Origin: Elusimicrobiota bacterium
GTDB lineage: Bacteria; Elusimicrobiota; Elusimicrobia; UBA1565
NCBI GenBank assembly: GCA_003450735.1
Contig: DMEZ01000021.1
Coordinates: 1 to 18,558, forward strand
Length of the DNA: 18,558 nucleotides
Direction of reading: 5' to 3'
The notes beneath the pieces were generated by a model, which did no database searches, was not told the DNA's origin, and saw nothing but the letters and a program-made list of their open reading frames with translations. A program made the position numbers and the translations under genes. Shown in pieces: positions 7,881 to 14,492 of the stretch; the stretch's first letter is position 1, and each line of letters opens with the position of its first letter.

Positions 7881-8722
7881 GGCGGGGGCCTCTTGAAGCG
7901 GCGTTTGTAGGTGCAGCGCCGGCAGAGCTCTTCCGCCGGCTTGCGGCTCCGGAAGCCCTGGACGATGGCCCTGGCGCGTTCGCTCTCGAGGAGCTCCTTG
8001 AGCGGCCGCTCGCGGATATTCCCCAGGCTCATCACCCCGTCCTTGTCCAGGCAGCAGGGGACCACTTCCCCGCCGGCGAGCACGGCCGCCTGCCGGGTCA
8101 TGCCCGGGCAAGTCCCGTCCTCGGGTCGTAGGCTCGGGTCTAGAGACGGCCACTCGAAGCGGGCCATGCTGCTCAGGTGGACGCGCGGGGCGAGTTCCAC
8201 CGCCTTCCCTCCCAAAGGAGGAAGGGCGCCACGGCCGAACTCGCGCAGGACGGCCTCCAGGAGCCGCCGGTCGCGCTCGGGGAGCGCGCCGTTCTCGTCG
8301 AGGCTCCAGAAGCGCAGATAGATCCCGATGCCGCCGCCCGAAGCCTGTCGGGCGAAGCGCAGGATCGGGGCCAGGGCGCCCTCCCCCTCGATGCCGTGCA
8401 GGGAGAAGGACACCTGCCGCAGGGCGGGCTTGGAGGCGAGCATGCCGCCAAGCTCCGCGATGCGGTCCCCGCTCGTGACGATCTTCACCCGGAAGCCGCG
8501 CTCCCGGCTGAGGTCGAGGAAGCGGCCGAGCTCCGGGTGACGGAGGGGCTCGCCCATCACGTGGAAATAGAGCTCCTCCGTGTAAGGCGACGCCTCGAGC
8601 AGTATCCTCTGGAATAGGGCGACGTCCATCGTTTGCGGCGGGCGGCGGGTCTTGGGACAGAAGGGGCAGGAGCGGCCGCACTCGTTGGTGATCTCGACGA
8701 AGAACTTCCGGAAGCGCTTCAC
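7877..8722 (-). CDS. Radical SAM protein with SPASM-like C-terminus
   Basis: 281 aa. The radical SAM cluster motif is C-x3-C-x2-C in TNECGRSCPFCPK (Cys15, Cys19, Cys22), which binds a [4Fe-4S] cluster that cleaves SAM. It is followed by YFHVMGEPLRHPELG, the family's GEP glycine/acid motif. The C-terminal third has further cysteines in DGTCPGM, EVVPCCLDKDG and ELCRRCTYKRRF, the pattern of a SPASM-type auxiliary cluster domain with the usual SLGNIRERPL linker. Substrate unknown; SPASM proteins typically modify peptides or act on anaerobic sulfatases, but no precursor peptide is visible next to it. The start GTG 8722 lies 7 nt after a TAGAAT box (8730-8735). First gene of a four-gene operon. Confidence 0.9.
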   Translation of the reverse strand: MKRFRKFFVEITNECGRSCPFCPKTRRPPQTMDVALFQRILLEASPYTEELYFHVMGEPLRHPELGRFLDLSRERGFRVKIVTSGDRIAELGGMLASKPALRQVSFSLHGIEGEGALAPILRFARQASGGGIGIYLRFWSLDENGALPERDRRLLEAVLREFGRGALPPLGGKAVELAPRVHLSSMARFEWPSLDPSLRPEDGTCPGMTRQAAVLAGGEVVPCCLDKDGVMSLGNIRERPLKELLESERARAIVQGFRSRKPAEELCRRCTYKRRFKRPPP

Positions 8723-8729
8723 CGGCTCG

Positions 8730-8735
8730 ATTCTA
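8730..8735 (-). promoter_or_regulatory. -10 box of the radical SAM operon (TAGAAT), leaderless geometry
   Basis: TAGAAT on the minus strand, then 7 nt, then GTG at 8722. No Shine-Dalgarno sequence fits between. The same TAGAAT-N7-start arrangement precedes the GrpB-family gene. Confidence 0.5.
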
Positions 8736-8770
8736 GCCTAGTCTGCGGGGGTAGGTCGAGGGACCTAGGC
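8736..8770. repeat. Nested inverted repeats between divergent genes
   Basis: In the 106-nt gap between the radical SAM gene and the M74 gene, TAGGTC (8752-8757) and GACCTA (8762-8767) form a perfect 6-bp inverted repeat around a GAGG loop. GCCTAG (8736-8741) and CTAGGC (8765-8770) form a second, alternative pairing. There is no following T-run, so it does not look like an intrinsic terminator. It lies just upstream of the minus-strand -10 box and may be an operator. Confidence 0.4.
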
Positions 8771-8818
8771 GGCAGTAGGCCCAAGGTCCGCACCCAAAAC
8801 ACTCGAAATCGTCCATCC

Positions 8819-8824
8819 TACTAT
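8819..8824 (+). promoter_or_regulatory. -10 box of the M74 gene (TACTAT)
   Basis: TACTAT lies 4 nt before the ATG at 8829, so transcription would begin at or just inside the start codon. The adjacent bases read CTATCAG, close to the GCTATCAT form seen elsewhere in the window. Confidence 0.45.
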
Positions 8825-8828
8825 CAGC

Positions 8829-10076
8829 ATGAGAGTCCTCCTGTCCGTGCTCCTGATGCTCCCCTGCCTCGCCTCGGCGGATGAGGTCGAGGAAAAGGAG
8901 CGCAAGGAAGAGCCTTACGATATCGAGAAGGCCGCCAAGGAGGCCTGCTCGGCTCCGGGCGTGCGTATCGAGCTCGAAGAGGAGGAGCCGGCTGCGCCGG
9001 CCGAGCCCCAGGCCCAGGACGAAGAGGCCTCCAAGAAGGAGGGCGAAAAGCTCAAGGACGCCGTCAAGAAGGCTTTCGGCAAAAGGGCCAAGGCCGCCGA
9101 GGCCAAGGAAGGAGAACCCGGCGGCTTCACCTGGACGCGCGGCAAGCAGACCTCCGCGCGCTGCGTCGAGCGCGTGCGCTCGCTGGGGAAGGAATGGCCC
9201 GAGCGCCTGCGCGTCTCGGCCTACACCCCCGGCCTGGACCTCAAGAAAGAACGCGCGAGCGTCGACGCGAGCATCCCCGCCGACCTCGGTAAGGCCGCCG
9301 AGGACTCGGCGGCGCTCGGGAGAGCGTTCGACCGCGTCGACCGGGACATCACGAGCGCCGGCGAGATGCCCACGGCCGGCGCCGCCGCCTGGCCCACCGA
9401 TTACGCACCGCAGGCCCGCTCCTACGGCTACGCCGGGCCGGCGCAGTACGTGCGCTCCTATCAGGCTCCCCCTCAGCCAGCGGCCTCCCCGTCCACCGTC
9501 GCGGGCTGGGTCGCAGACGGCCGGGACTGGCTGGCGGACCGCGCGCGGCGCGGCATCAACTACGGCGTGGACGCGATCAACGACGTCTCGAAGGCTTTGG
9601 GACTGCCCCAGGCGGGGCGGCTCGTGAACGGCGTCGCCCTCCCCTTCGAAGGGCCGGGCTACAAATTCGTCCGCTACGGCCGCTGGGGCACCGGACGGCT
9701 GGTGGCGGGCATCCAGTGGATGGGCGCCGAGGTGAAGGCGGCGGGCGGCCCGACCCTGCAGATCGGCGACATGTCCTACAAGAACGGCGGGATCATCCGC
9801 CGGCACAAATCGCACCAGAACGGGCGCGACGTGGACGTTTTCGTGCTCCAGGGCCCCAAGGGCTTCGACGTGGCCGGCAACTGGCGGATCGTGGAGCTGA
9901 TGCTCACGAACCCCCACTTCAAGGTCACCAACATCTTCCTCGACTCCTCCCTGAAGGCGCGCCTGCTCCAGTACGCCCGAGCCCGCGGGGCCGACGCCAA
10001 GGTCGTGCAGAAGGCCGCCGCCGTCATCTCGCACGAGCCCGGGCACAAGGACCACTTCCACCTCCGCATCGCTTGA
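8829..10076 (+). CDS. Penicillin-insensitive murein endopeptidase (M74, MepA-like) with long N-terminal extension
   Basis: 415 aa. MepA-type enzymes are zinc metallopeptidases that cut D-Ala-mDAP cross-links in peptidoglycan. The C-terminal M74 domain begins near residue 258 (RLVNGVALPFEGPGY) and holds LQIGDMSYKNGG, the zinc motif SHQNGRDVDVF (His329, Asp336) and the terminal PGHKDHFHLRI with the paired His409/His411. All expected ligands are present. Residues 1-17 are a signal peptide. About 18-100 is highly charged (EEKERKEEP, ELEEEEPAAP, many Lys) and then Pro/Ala-rich, followed by a tyrosine/proline-rich linker to 215. E. coli MepA is about 274 aa, so roughly 140 extra residues precede the usual domain. 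The start ATG 8829 opens the signal peptide. Periplasmic location expected. The gene is monocistronic or read into the zinc-ribbon gene 19 nt downstream, which has its own -10 box. Confidence 0.9.
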   Translation: MRVLLSVLLMLPCLASADEVEEKERKEEPYDIEKAAKEACSAPGVRIELEEEEPAAPAEPQAQDEEASKKEGEKLKDAVKKAFGKRAKAAEAKEGEPGGFTWTRGKQTSARCVERVRSLGKEWPERLRVSAYTPGLDLKKERASVDASIPADLGKAAEDSAALGRAFDRVDRDITSAGEMPTAGAAAWPTDYAPQARSYGYAGPAQYVRSYQAPPQPAASPSTVAGWVADGRDWLADRARRGINYGVDAINDVSKALGLPQAGRLVNGVALPFEGPGYKFVRYGRWGTGRLVAGIQWMGAEVKAAGGPTLQIGDMSYKNGGIIRRHKSHQNGRDVDVFVLQGPKGFDVAGNWRIVELMLTNPHFKVTNIFLDSSLKARLLQYARARGADAKVVQKAAAVISHEPGHKDHFHLRIA

Positions 10077-10083
10077 AATCCGC

Positions 10084-10089
10084 TATCAT
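10084..10089 (+). promoter_or_regulatory. -10 box of the zinc-ribbon gene (TATCAT), leaderless geometry
   Basis: GCTATCAT followed by 6 nt and ATG 10096. It starts 7 nt after the M74 stop codon, so the entire intergenic region is essentially this element. Confidence 0.5.
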
Positions 10090-10095
10090 ACCCGC

Positions 10096-10431
10096 ATGAA
10101 CAATGCGGCGGGAGTGCTGCTCTGCTGGAGCTGCAAGAAGGCCTTGGACCCGCAGGACCGCTATTGCCGCTTCTGCGGGATGGGGCAGGGCGAGCACGTC
10201 GCCTGGTACTACCGGCCCTGGGGCATCGCCCTCGCCACCCTGTTCGGCCTGGGCCCCTTCGGGCTCATCCTGGTCTGGCGCTCACCCAAGCTGGGGACGA
10301 AGGCCCGCTGGGCCTGGACCGCGGCCGTGGTCCTCGCCGGGGCCTTCATCCTCCACGGCTGCTACACGACCTGGCTGATGATCCGTTCGCTGATGCCCGA
10401 CCTCACGCAGCTCGGGCAGCTTCCGTACTGA
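10096..10431 (+). CDS. Zinc-ribbon membrane protein
   Basis: 111 aa. The N-terminus has a four-cysteine zinc ribbon: LLCWSCKKALDPQDRYCRFCG (C-x2-C...C-x2-C). It is followed by two membrane segments, GIALATLFGLGPFGLILVW (about 38-56) and a second at about 72-90 (WAWTAAVVLAGAFILHG). This build is common in small bacterial proteins of unknown function; the ribbon may bind a partner protein at the membrane. The start ATG 10096 is fixed by the -10 box 6 nt before it. The last 29 nt overlap the 3' end of the convergent OPT gene. Function unknown. Confidence 0.78.
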   Translation: MNNAAGVLLCWSCKKALDPQDRYCRFCGMGQGEHVAWYYRPWGIALATLFGLGPFGLILVWRSPKLGTKARWAWTAAVVLAGAFILHGCYTTWLMIRSLMPDLTQLGQLPY

Positions 10432-12427
10432 CGGGCTTCCGGTTCGCCGCGAACCACACGTAGAAGCAGAGACCCAGGAAGAGCAGCAAGGATACGGTCT
10501 GCGAGACGCTCTCCGTGCCGTAGAAGGGCGTCTCGATCCACTCCTCCTTGAAGCCCGGCACCAGGCGCATGGCCGCGCCGAGCACCCCGCCGAGGGCGCC
10601 GCCCGCCATGAGGCCCGAAGCGATGACGACGCCGCGCTCGCGCAGGCCCTTGCCCTCCTCCCCGCCCAGGCGGTTGGACTTCCCCGTGACGAGGTGGTGC
10701 AGGAAGCCCCCGACGAGGGCCGGGGTGTTGAGCTCGAGCGGCAGGTACATCCCGAGCGCGAAGACGAGCGAGGAGACGCCGAGCATCTCCAGGACGAGGG
10801 TGACGCAGGCCCCCGCCCCGAAGAGGATGTAGGCGATGGGCTGGTGGTTCATGAAGCCTTCGACGAGGGCCTTCATGAGCGAGGCCTGCGGCGCGGCGAG
10901 GACCGCGCTCTCCGGCGTGCCCGCGGGCGCGTCGCCGAAATAGTAGCCCGCTTTCGCGAGCATCACGATGGTCAGGCCGGAGGCGATCGCGGCGGCGAGC
11001 ACCCCCCAGAACTTGACCTTCTCCTGCACCGACGGGGTGGAGCCCAGCCAGTAGCCGGTCTTGAGGTCGGTGATGGTCTGCCCGGAGACGGAGAGCGCCG
11101 TGCAGACCATGCCGGCGATGGCCATCACGAAGAACATGCCCGTGGTGCCCGAGAGGCCGAACTTGAGCAAAACCACGCTCGAGACGATGATGGTCAGCAT
11201 CGTCATGCCGGAGACCGGGTTGCGCGCGGTGGTCGCGATGGCGTTGGCGGCCACGGAGGTGAAGAAGAAAGAGAAGACGAGGGCGAGGGCGAGCCCGATG
11301 AGGGCGATCAGCCAGGAGGTGCCCAGGGTGCCGAAGAAGACCGCCGTGGCCAGGGTGGCGACGACGACCCCGAGCAGGATGGCCATGATGGAGATGTCCT
11401 GGTCGGTGCGCTCCACGCCCGACTCCTTCCCGGCCTGGAAGGCCTTGACCGCGATGGAGAGCGAGCCGATGACCACGCGCAAAGACTTGAGGATGCCGAC
11501 GATGCCGGCGGTCGCGATGGCGCCCACGCCGATGAAGCGCACGTAGCCGCGGAAGATCTCGCTGGCGCCCATGAGGGCGATGGGCTTCGCGGCCGGATAG
11601 ACCGCCAGCTCAGGCATGGCGCGGCCGATGAACCAGATGAGCGGCACGAGCACGAAGTTCGCCAGCACCCCGCCGGCGCAGAGGATCATGGAGGAGCGCA
11701 GACCCATCACGTAGCCGAGGCCCAGGATGAAGGCGACCGCGTCGAAGCGGACGACGACCTTGGCCTTGTCGGCCAGCAGCTTCATCGTCCCGAGGAACTG
11801 GAAGTCCAAAAACTCCTTCCAGACCTTGAAGGTCGTCACGAAGAAGTCGTACACGCCAGCGAGGGCCGTCGCCTGCAGGAGGAGCTTGGCCTGCGAGCCG
11901 CCCTTCTCGCCCGTGACGAGCACCTCGGTGATGGCCGTGGCTTCGGGATAGGGGAACTGGCCGTGGGTCTCGCGCACGAAGTAGCGGCGCAAGGGGATGA
12001 GGAAGAGCACCCCGAGACAGCCGCCGGAGAGGCAGATGAAGATGGTCTGGAGCGGGTGCGGGTCGAGGCCCAGGGAGTAGAGGGCCGGGAGGGTGAAGAT
12101 GGCGCCCGCGACCACGGAGCCGGAGACCCCGCCGATGCCGGTGATGATGACGTTCTCGAGCAGGGTGGAGTGGCGGCGGTAGACCCGGGCGAGGCCGATG
12201 GCCAGGATGGAGATGGGGATGGCGGCTTCCATGACCTGCCCCACCTTGAGGCCCGAATAGGCCGAGGCGATGGTGAAGAGCACGCAGAAGAACAGGCCCC
12301 AGCCCACCGAGCGCGCGCCGGCCTGCGGGACGTCGGCTTCGGCGGGGATGATGGGCCGGTAGACCTCCCCCTCCTTGAGCGGCTCGTAGGCGTTGTCGGG
12401 CAGGGACTTCGTTCCGGAAGCTTCCAT
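10403..12427 (-). CDS. OPT-family oligopeptide transporter
   Basis: 674 aa, full length for prokaryotic OPT proteins. These are secondary transporters moving oligopeptides or metal-chelate complexes with protons across the inner membrane. Around 14-16 hydrophobic segments are visible. Family landmarks include AYSGLKVGQVMEAAIPIS near the first membrane segment, THGQFPYPEATAITEVL in the loop before the central half, ARNPVSGMTMLTI, and GQTITDLKTGYWLGSTPSVQ in the second half. The start ATG 12427 overlaps the GrpB stop as TGATG and has GGAGG 5 nt upstream (12433-12437); longer in-frame openings lie inside the GrpB gene and are not credible. Its substrate cannot be read from sequence. The 3' end overlaps the zinc-ribbon gene by 29 nt. 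Confidence 0.93.
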   Translation of the reverse strand: MEASGTKSLPDNAYEPLKEGEVYRPIIPAEADVPQAGARSVGWGLFFCVLFTIASAYSGLKVGQVMEAAIPISILAIGLARVYRRHSTLLENVIITGIGGVSGSVVAGAIFTLPALYSLGLDPHPLQTIFICLSGGCLGVLFLIPLRRYFVRETHGQFPYPEATAITEVLVTGEKGGSQAKLLLQATALAGVYDFFVTTFKVWKEFLDFQFLGTMKLLADKAKVVVRFDAVAFILGLGYVMGLRSSMILCAGGVLANFVLVPLIWFIGRAMPELAVYPAAKPIALMGASEIFRGYVRFIGVGAIATAGIVGILKSLRVVIGSLSIAVKAFQAGKESGVERTDQDISIMAILLGVVVATLATAVFFGTLGTSWLIALIGLALALVFSFFFTSVAANAIATTARNPVSGMTMLTIIVSSVVLLKFGLSGTTGMFFVMAIAGMVCTALSVSGQTITDLKTGYWLGSTPSVQEKVKFWGVLAAAIASGLTIVMLAKAGYYFGDAPAGTPESAVLAAPQASLMKALVEGFMNHQPIAYILFGAGACVTLVLEMLGVSSLVFALGMYLPLELNTPALVGGFLHHLVTGKSNRLGGEEGKGLRERGVVIASGLMAGGALGGVLGAAMRLVPGFKEEWIETPFYGTESVSQTVSLLLFLGLCFYVWFAANRKPVSTEAARAA

Positions 12428-12948
12428 CAGGTCCTCCAGCGGCGGGCTTTGGATAGGACGGCTTCGACGAACTCCGTCTTGGATTGGGTGTACTTGGTCC
12501 GGTCGTCGCGGTAGAGTTCGGCCAGGCGCTTCTTGAGGCGTTCGTAGGCCTCGGCGTCCTTCGGGAAGGCGCGCATGTAGTCGCGGAAGAGCACCTGCTT
12601 CTCCCAGAAGTCCCCGCCCCACTGCACCCAGTGCAGGTGGTGGGTGCGCGGGTCGCCCTTGCGGAAGAAGTGGCGGCCGGGGATGCCGTATTCTCCGAAG
12701 TGCTCGTAGCCGAGGTTCCTGAGCGGGAGCAGGACGGCCTCGTCCACCTTCAACTCCCGCGCGCCGACCATCAGGTCGATGATGGGCTTGGCGGCGAGGC
12801 CGCAGATGGCGGTGCTGCCGATGTGCTCGATGCCTTGGAGCGAGTCCCCGAAGAGGGCGAGCAGCGCGGATTTCTCGCTCTCGAAGATCGAAGGCCAGCG
12901 CGGGTCGTAGGGGTCGACCTCGACGTGCTTGTCCGACTCGCTGGTCAT
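12427..12948 (-). CDS. GrpB/UPF0157 family protein
   Basis: 173 aa, normal size for the GrpB (UPF0157) family, which adopts a nucleotidyltransferase-like fold but has no settled function. Family motifs are present in order: VDPYDPRWPSIFESEK at the N-terminus, IEHIGSTAICGLAAKPIIDLMVG (the HxGSTxxxGLxxKPxID block carrying the putative catalytic residues), LGYEHFGEYGIPGRHFF, and FRDYMRAFPKDAEAYERLK near the C-terminus. The start ATG 12948 is 7 nt after a TAGAAT box, and conservation starts soon after it. It lies 13 nt after the nuclease stop and shares a TGATG with the downstream OPT gene. Confidence 0.9.
   Translation of the reverse strand: MTSESDKHVEVDPYDPRWPSIFESEKSALLALFGDSLQGIEHIGSTAICGLAAKPIIDLMVGARELKVDEAVLLPLRNLGYEHFGEYGIPGRHFFRKGDPRTHHLHWVQWGGDFWEKQVLFRDYMRAFPKDAEAYERLKKRLAELYRDDRTKYTQSKTEFVEAVLSKARRWRT
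12433..12437 (-). promoter_or_regulatory. Shine-Dalgarno of the OPT gene
   Basis: GGAGG within the last codons of the GrpB gene, 5 nt before the OPT ATG at 12427. It decides that start. Confidence 0.6.
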
Positions 12949-12955
12949 GGGCGCT

Positions 12956-12961
12956 ATTCTA
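12956..12961 (-). promoter_or_regulatory. -10 box of the GrpB-OPT unit (TAGAAT), leaderless geometry
   Basis: TAGAAT begins directly after the nuclease TGA (12964-12962) and is followed by 7 nt and ATG 12948. An internal promoter here would let GrpB and OPT be expressed apart from the nuclease. Confidence 0.45.
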
Positions 12962-13594
12962 TCAAGCCGAGGGCTTCGATTTCGCGCGGAAAAACCAGGG
13001 GGCCGTCGGGGCCTTGTCTGCCCAGAGGCCGCGCTTGGCCGCGCGGGCCTCAGCTTCCAGGCGCTCGAGCTCGGCGTCGTCGGCGGCGTAGCGCTGGTAC
13101 CACCAGGCGAGCCCGGCAAAGACCAGCTCCCGGTTGAGGCTCCTTTCTCCCAGGAATACCTCCCCCACCGCGCGGCCGTAGCGGTCGGTGTCGTGCACCT
13201 CGACTTTCACCGTCTTGCCGAACGCGAGCCCGGAGGTGAACTGCTTGGCCTTCTGGCCGAAGGCCTGGGATTTCTCGGGGCAATCCACCCCGTAGAGCCG
13301 CACGCGCACCGCCCGGCCGCCCTCCAGCACGTCGAGGGTGTCCCCGTCCAAAACGGCGACGACCTTCCCCTCGAAGCGCTTGCCGGCGGGCTGGGCCTTC
13401 TCGCCGGAGAGCCGGAGCATCTCCTCCTTGGAGGCGAAGGTCTTTCCCGCGAGGCGGCCTTCGTGGCAGTGATAGCTTCCCGCCTTGCGGTCGTGGTGGC
13501 AGCCAAAGCGGTCGAGCTTGGCCTTGTGGGCTTGAAGGGCCGGCGGCGCCGAGAGCAGGAGGGCCAGGGCTAGGAGGCTCAAGCGGCGCGGCAC
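12962..13594 (-). CDS. Secreted thermonuclease-like (SNase) protein with YHCH motif
   Basis: 210 aa. Residues 1-22 are a signal peptide. Then comes a short histidine/cysteine module, GCHHDRKAGSYHCHEG (31-46), of the YHYH/YHCH kind that frequently accompanies SNase domains. The staphylococcal-nuclease domain spans about 74-195: VLDGDTLDVL with Asp83, VRLYGVDCPEKS with Arg99, Asp104 and Glu107, and DTDRYGRAVG with Arg141, matching the Ca-binding acids and the two catalytic arginines plus the general base of the family. All key residues are present, so it should be an active extracellular or periplasmic nuclease. The start GTG 13594 opens the signal peptide and lies 6 nt after TATCAT. Divergent from dcd across a 40-nt gap. 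Confidence 0.9.
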   Translation of the reverse strand: MPRRLSLLALALLLSAPPALQAHKAKLDRFGCHHDRKAGSYHCHEGRLAGKTFASKEEMLRLSGEKAQPAGKRFEGKVVAVLDGDTLDVLEGGRAVRVRLYGVDCPEKSQAFGQKAKQFTSGLAFGKTVKVEVHDTDRYGRAVGEVFLGERSLNRELVFAGLAWWYQRYAADDAELERLEAEARAAKRGLWADKAPTAPWFFRAKSKPSA

Positions 13595-13600
13595 GGGGAT

Positions 13601-13606
13601 ATGATA
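13601..13606 (-). promoter_or_regulatory. -10 box of the nuclease gene (TATCAT), leaderless geometry
   Basis: Minus-strand TATCAT, then ATCCCC (6 nt), then GTG 13594. It faces away from an identical plus-strand TATCAT at 13620-13625, giving two divergent promoters in 40 nt. Confidence 0.55.
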
Positions 13607-13619
13607 CCAATGTATCTGC

Positions 13620-13625
13620 TATCAT
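13620..13625 (+). promoter_or_regulatory. -10 box of dcd (TATCAT)
   Basis: GCTATCAT with 9 nt to ATG 13635. The spacer TGGGGCATC contains a weak purine run but leaves no room for a separate leader. Confidence 0.5.
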
Positions 13626-13634
13626 TGGGGCATC

Positions 13635-14141
13635 ATGATCCTGACGCGCTCCGAGATCCTCGCCGAGATCCGCGCCAAGCGCGTGCGCATCCAGCCTTTC
13701 AGCCCCTCCGCGGTGGGGCCGGCCTCCATCGACCTGACCCTCGACCGCAAGATCCGCGTGTTCGCGCCCGACAACATCTCCTTCTCCATCGACAAGGACA
13801 TCGACTACCGCAGGCTCACGAGCGTGGTGGATATCGCGAAGGGCTACCTGCTCAAGCCCGGAGAGCTCGTCCTGGGCATCACCCAAGAGAAGATCACCCT
13901 GCCCGACGACCTCTGCGGCTGGCTGAACTCCCGCTCCCGCTTCGCCCGCATCGGCCTCATGAGCCACGTGGCCGCCCCCTTCGTCTGCCCGGGCGTCTCC
14001 AACCGGCAGGTGCTCGAGATCTTCAACGCGGGGCCCGAGAAGATGCGCCTCGTCCCGGGCGTGCGCGTCTGCCAGCTCATCCTCCAGCAGTGCCGCGGCA
14101 AGGCCAAGTACAAGGGCGCCTTCAAGTCCCAGCGCTTCTAG
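13635..14141 (+). CDS. dcd: dCTP deaminase
   Basis: 168 aa. dCTP deaminase converts dCTP to dUTP, feeding dTMP synthesis. The trimeric dUTPase-like fold is evident: VGPASIDLTL near the N-terminus, GYLLKPGELVLGITQEKITLP in the core, SRSRFARIGLMSHVA carrying the family's substrate-binding Ser/Arg (Ser101, Arg105), and QVLEIFNAG with the catalytic Glu128. The C-terminus ends with KAKYKGAFKSQRF, near the usual kYkGkYqgQ tail; E. coli Dcd is about 193 aa. The segment before the catalytic Glu reads APFVCPGVSNRQ, unlike the TAHRIDPGWSG of the E. coli enzyme, so this belongs to a divergent branch; a bifunctional deaminase/dUTPase is possible. The start at ATG 13635 is supported by the -10 box and conservation. 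First gene of a three-gene run. Confidence 0.88.
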   Translation: MILTRSEILAEIRAKRVRIQPFSPSAVGPASIDLTLDRKIRVFAPDNISFSIDKDIDYRRLTSVVDIAKGYLLKPGELVLGITQEKITLPDDLCGWLNSRSRFARIGLMSHVAAPFVCPGVSNRQVLEIFNAGPEKMRLVPGVRVCQLILQQCRGKAKYKGAFKSQRF

Positions 14142-14146
14142 CGTCC

Positions 14147-14491
14147 ATGCGCAGGGGCGCCTGGCTCTCCGAGTTCCCCGTCGCCGTCACGGTCTGCGAC
14201 CGGCGAGGCCGCGTCCTCGAGATGAACCGGAAGGCGTGCGAGACCTTCGAGCGCTACGGGGGCCGACGCCTGGTGGGGAAGAGCCTGCTCTCCTGCCATT
14301 CCCCCCGCGCGCGCCGCAAGCTGAGGGGCCTTTTGCGCACGGGACGCGTGAACGTCTACACCATCGAAAAGAAGGGCGCCAGGAAGCTCATCTACCAGGG
14401 GCCCTGGTTCGCGAAGGGCCGGCTGGCCGGCCTCGTCGAGCTTTCCCTCGTCCTGCCCAAGAAGGTCCCCCACTTCGTCCGGAAGGGCTAG
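14147..14491 (+). CDS. Stand-alone PAS-domain protein
   Basis: 114 aa, a single PAS sensor domain with no output module. VTVCDRRGRVLEMNRKACETF is the classic PAS entry, followed by LVGKSLLSCHSPRARRKL (Cys50-His51) and VNVYTIEKKGARKLIYQGPWF. The CH-SPRARRKL plus YTIEKKG...LIYQ pattern resembles a small PAS group linked with DUF438-type proteins, whose CHPEPSR motif has been suggested to hold a cofactor; ligand here unknown. The ATG lies 5 nt after the dcd stop with no good Shine-Dalgarno sequence, so translation probably depends on coupling. It is followed by the methyltransferase after 1 nt. Confidence 0.8.
   Translation: MRRGAWLSEFPVAVTVCDRRGRVLEMNRKACETFERYGGRRLVGKSLLSCHSPRARRKLRGLLRTGRVNVYTIEKKGARKLIYQGPWFAKGRLAGLVELSLVLPKKVPHFVRKG
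14481..14486 (+). promoter_or_regulatory. Shine-Dalgarno of the methyltransferase gene
   Basis: GGAAGG in the last codons of the PAS gene with 6 nt to GTG 14493. It supports the GTG as the start. Confidence 0.5.
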
Positions 14492-14492
14492 C

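Noticed and set aside
7881..8681. Extending the spermidine-synthase-like gene upstream to 8681
   Set aside because: The upstream part lies in the wrong frame of the radical SAM gene and is Arg/Pro-rich. The ATG at 7880 in an ATGA overlap fits the operon and the fold.
7877..8722. RiPP precursor peptide next to the radical SAM/SPASM gene
   Set aside because: The gap upstream (8723-8828) holds only promoter and repeat sequence, and downstream genes overlap; no small peptide ORF with its own start signal was found.
8752..8767. Intrinsic terminator
   Set aside because: The stem is only 6 bp and no T-run follows on either strand; it also lies upstream of divergent genes, where no transcript needs to end.
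10694..12514. Plus-strand frame of 606 codons opposite the OPT gene
   Set aside because: Composition is Asp/Gly/His/Glu-rich with no domain, and it is the complement of clear transmembrane helices. Shadow of a real gene.
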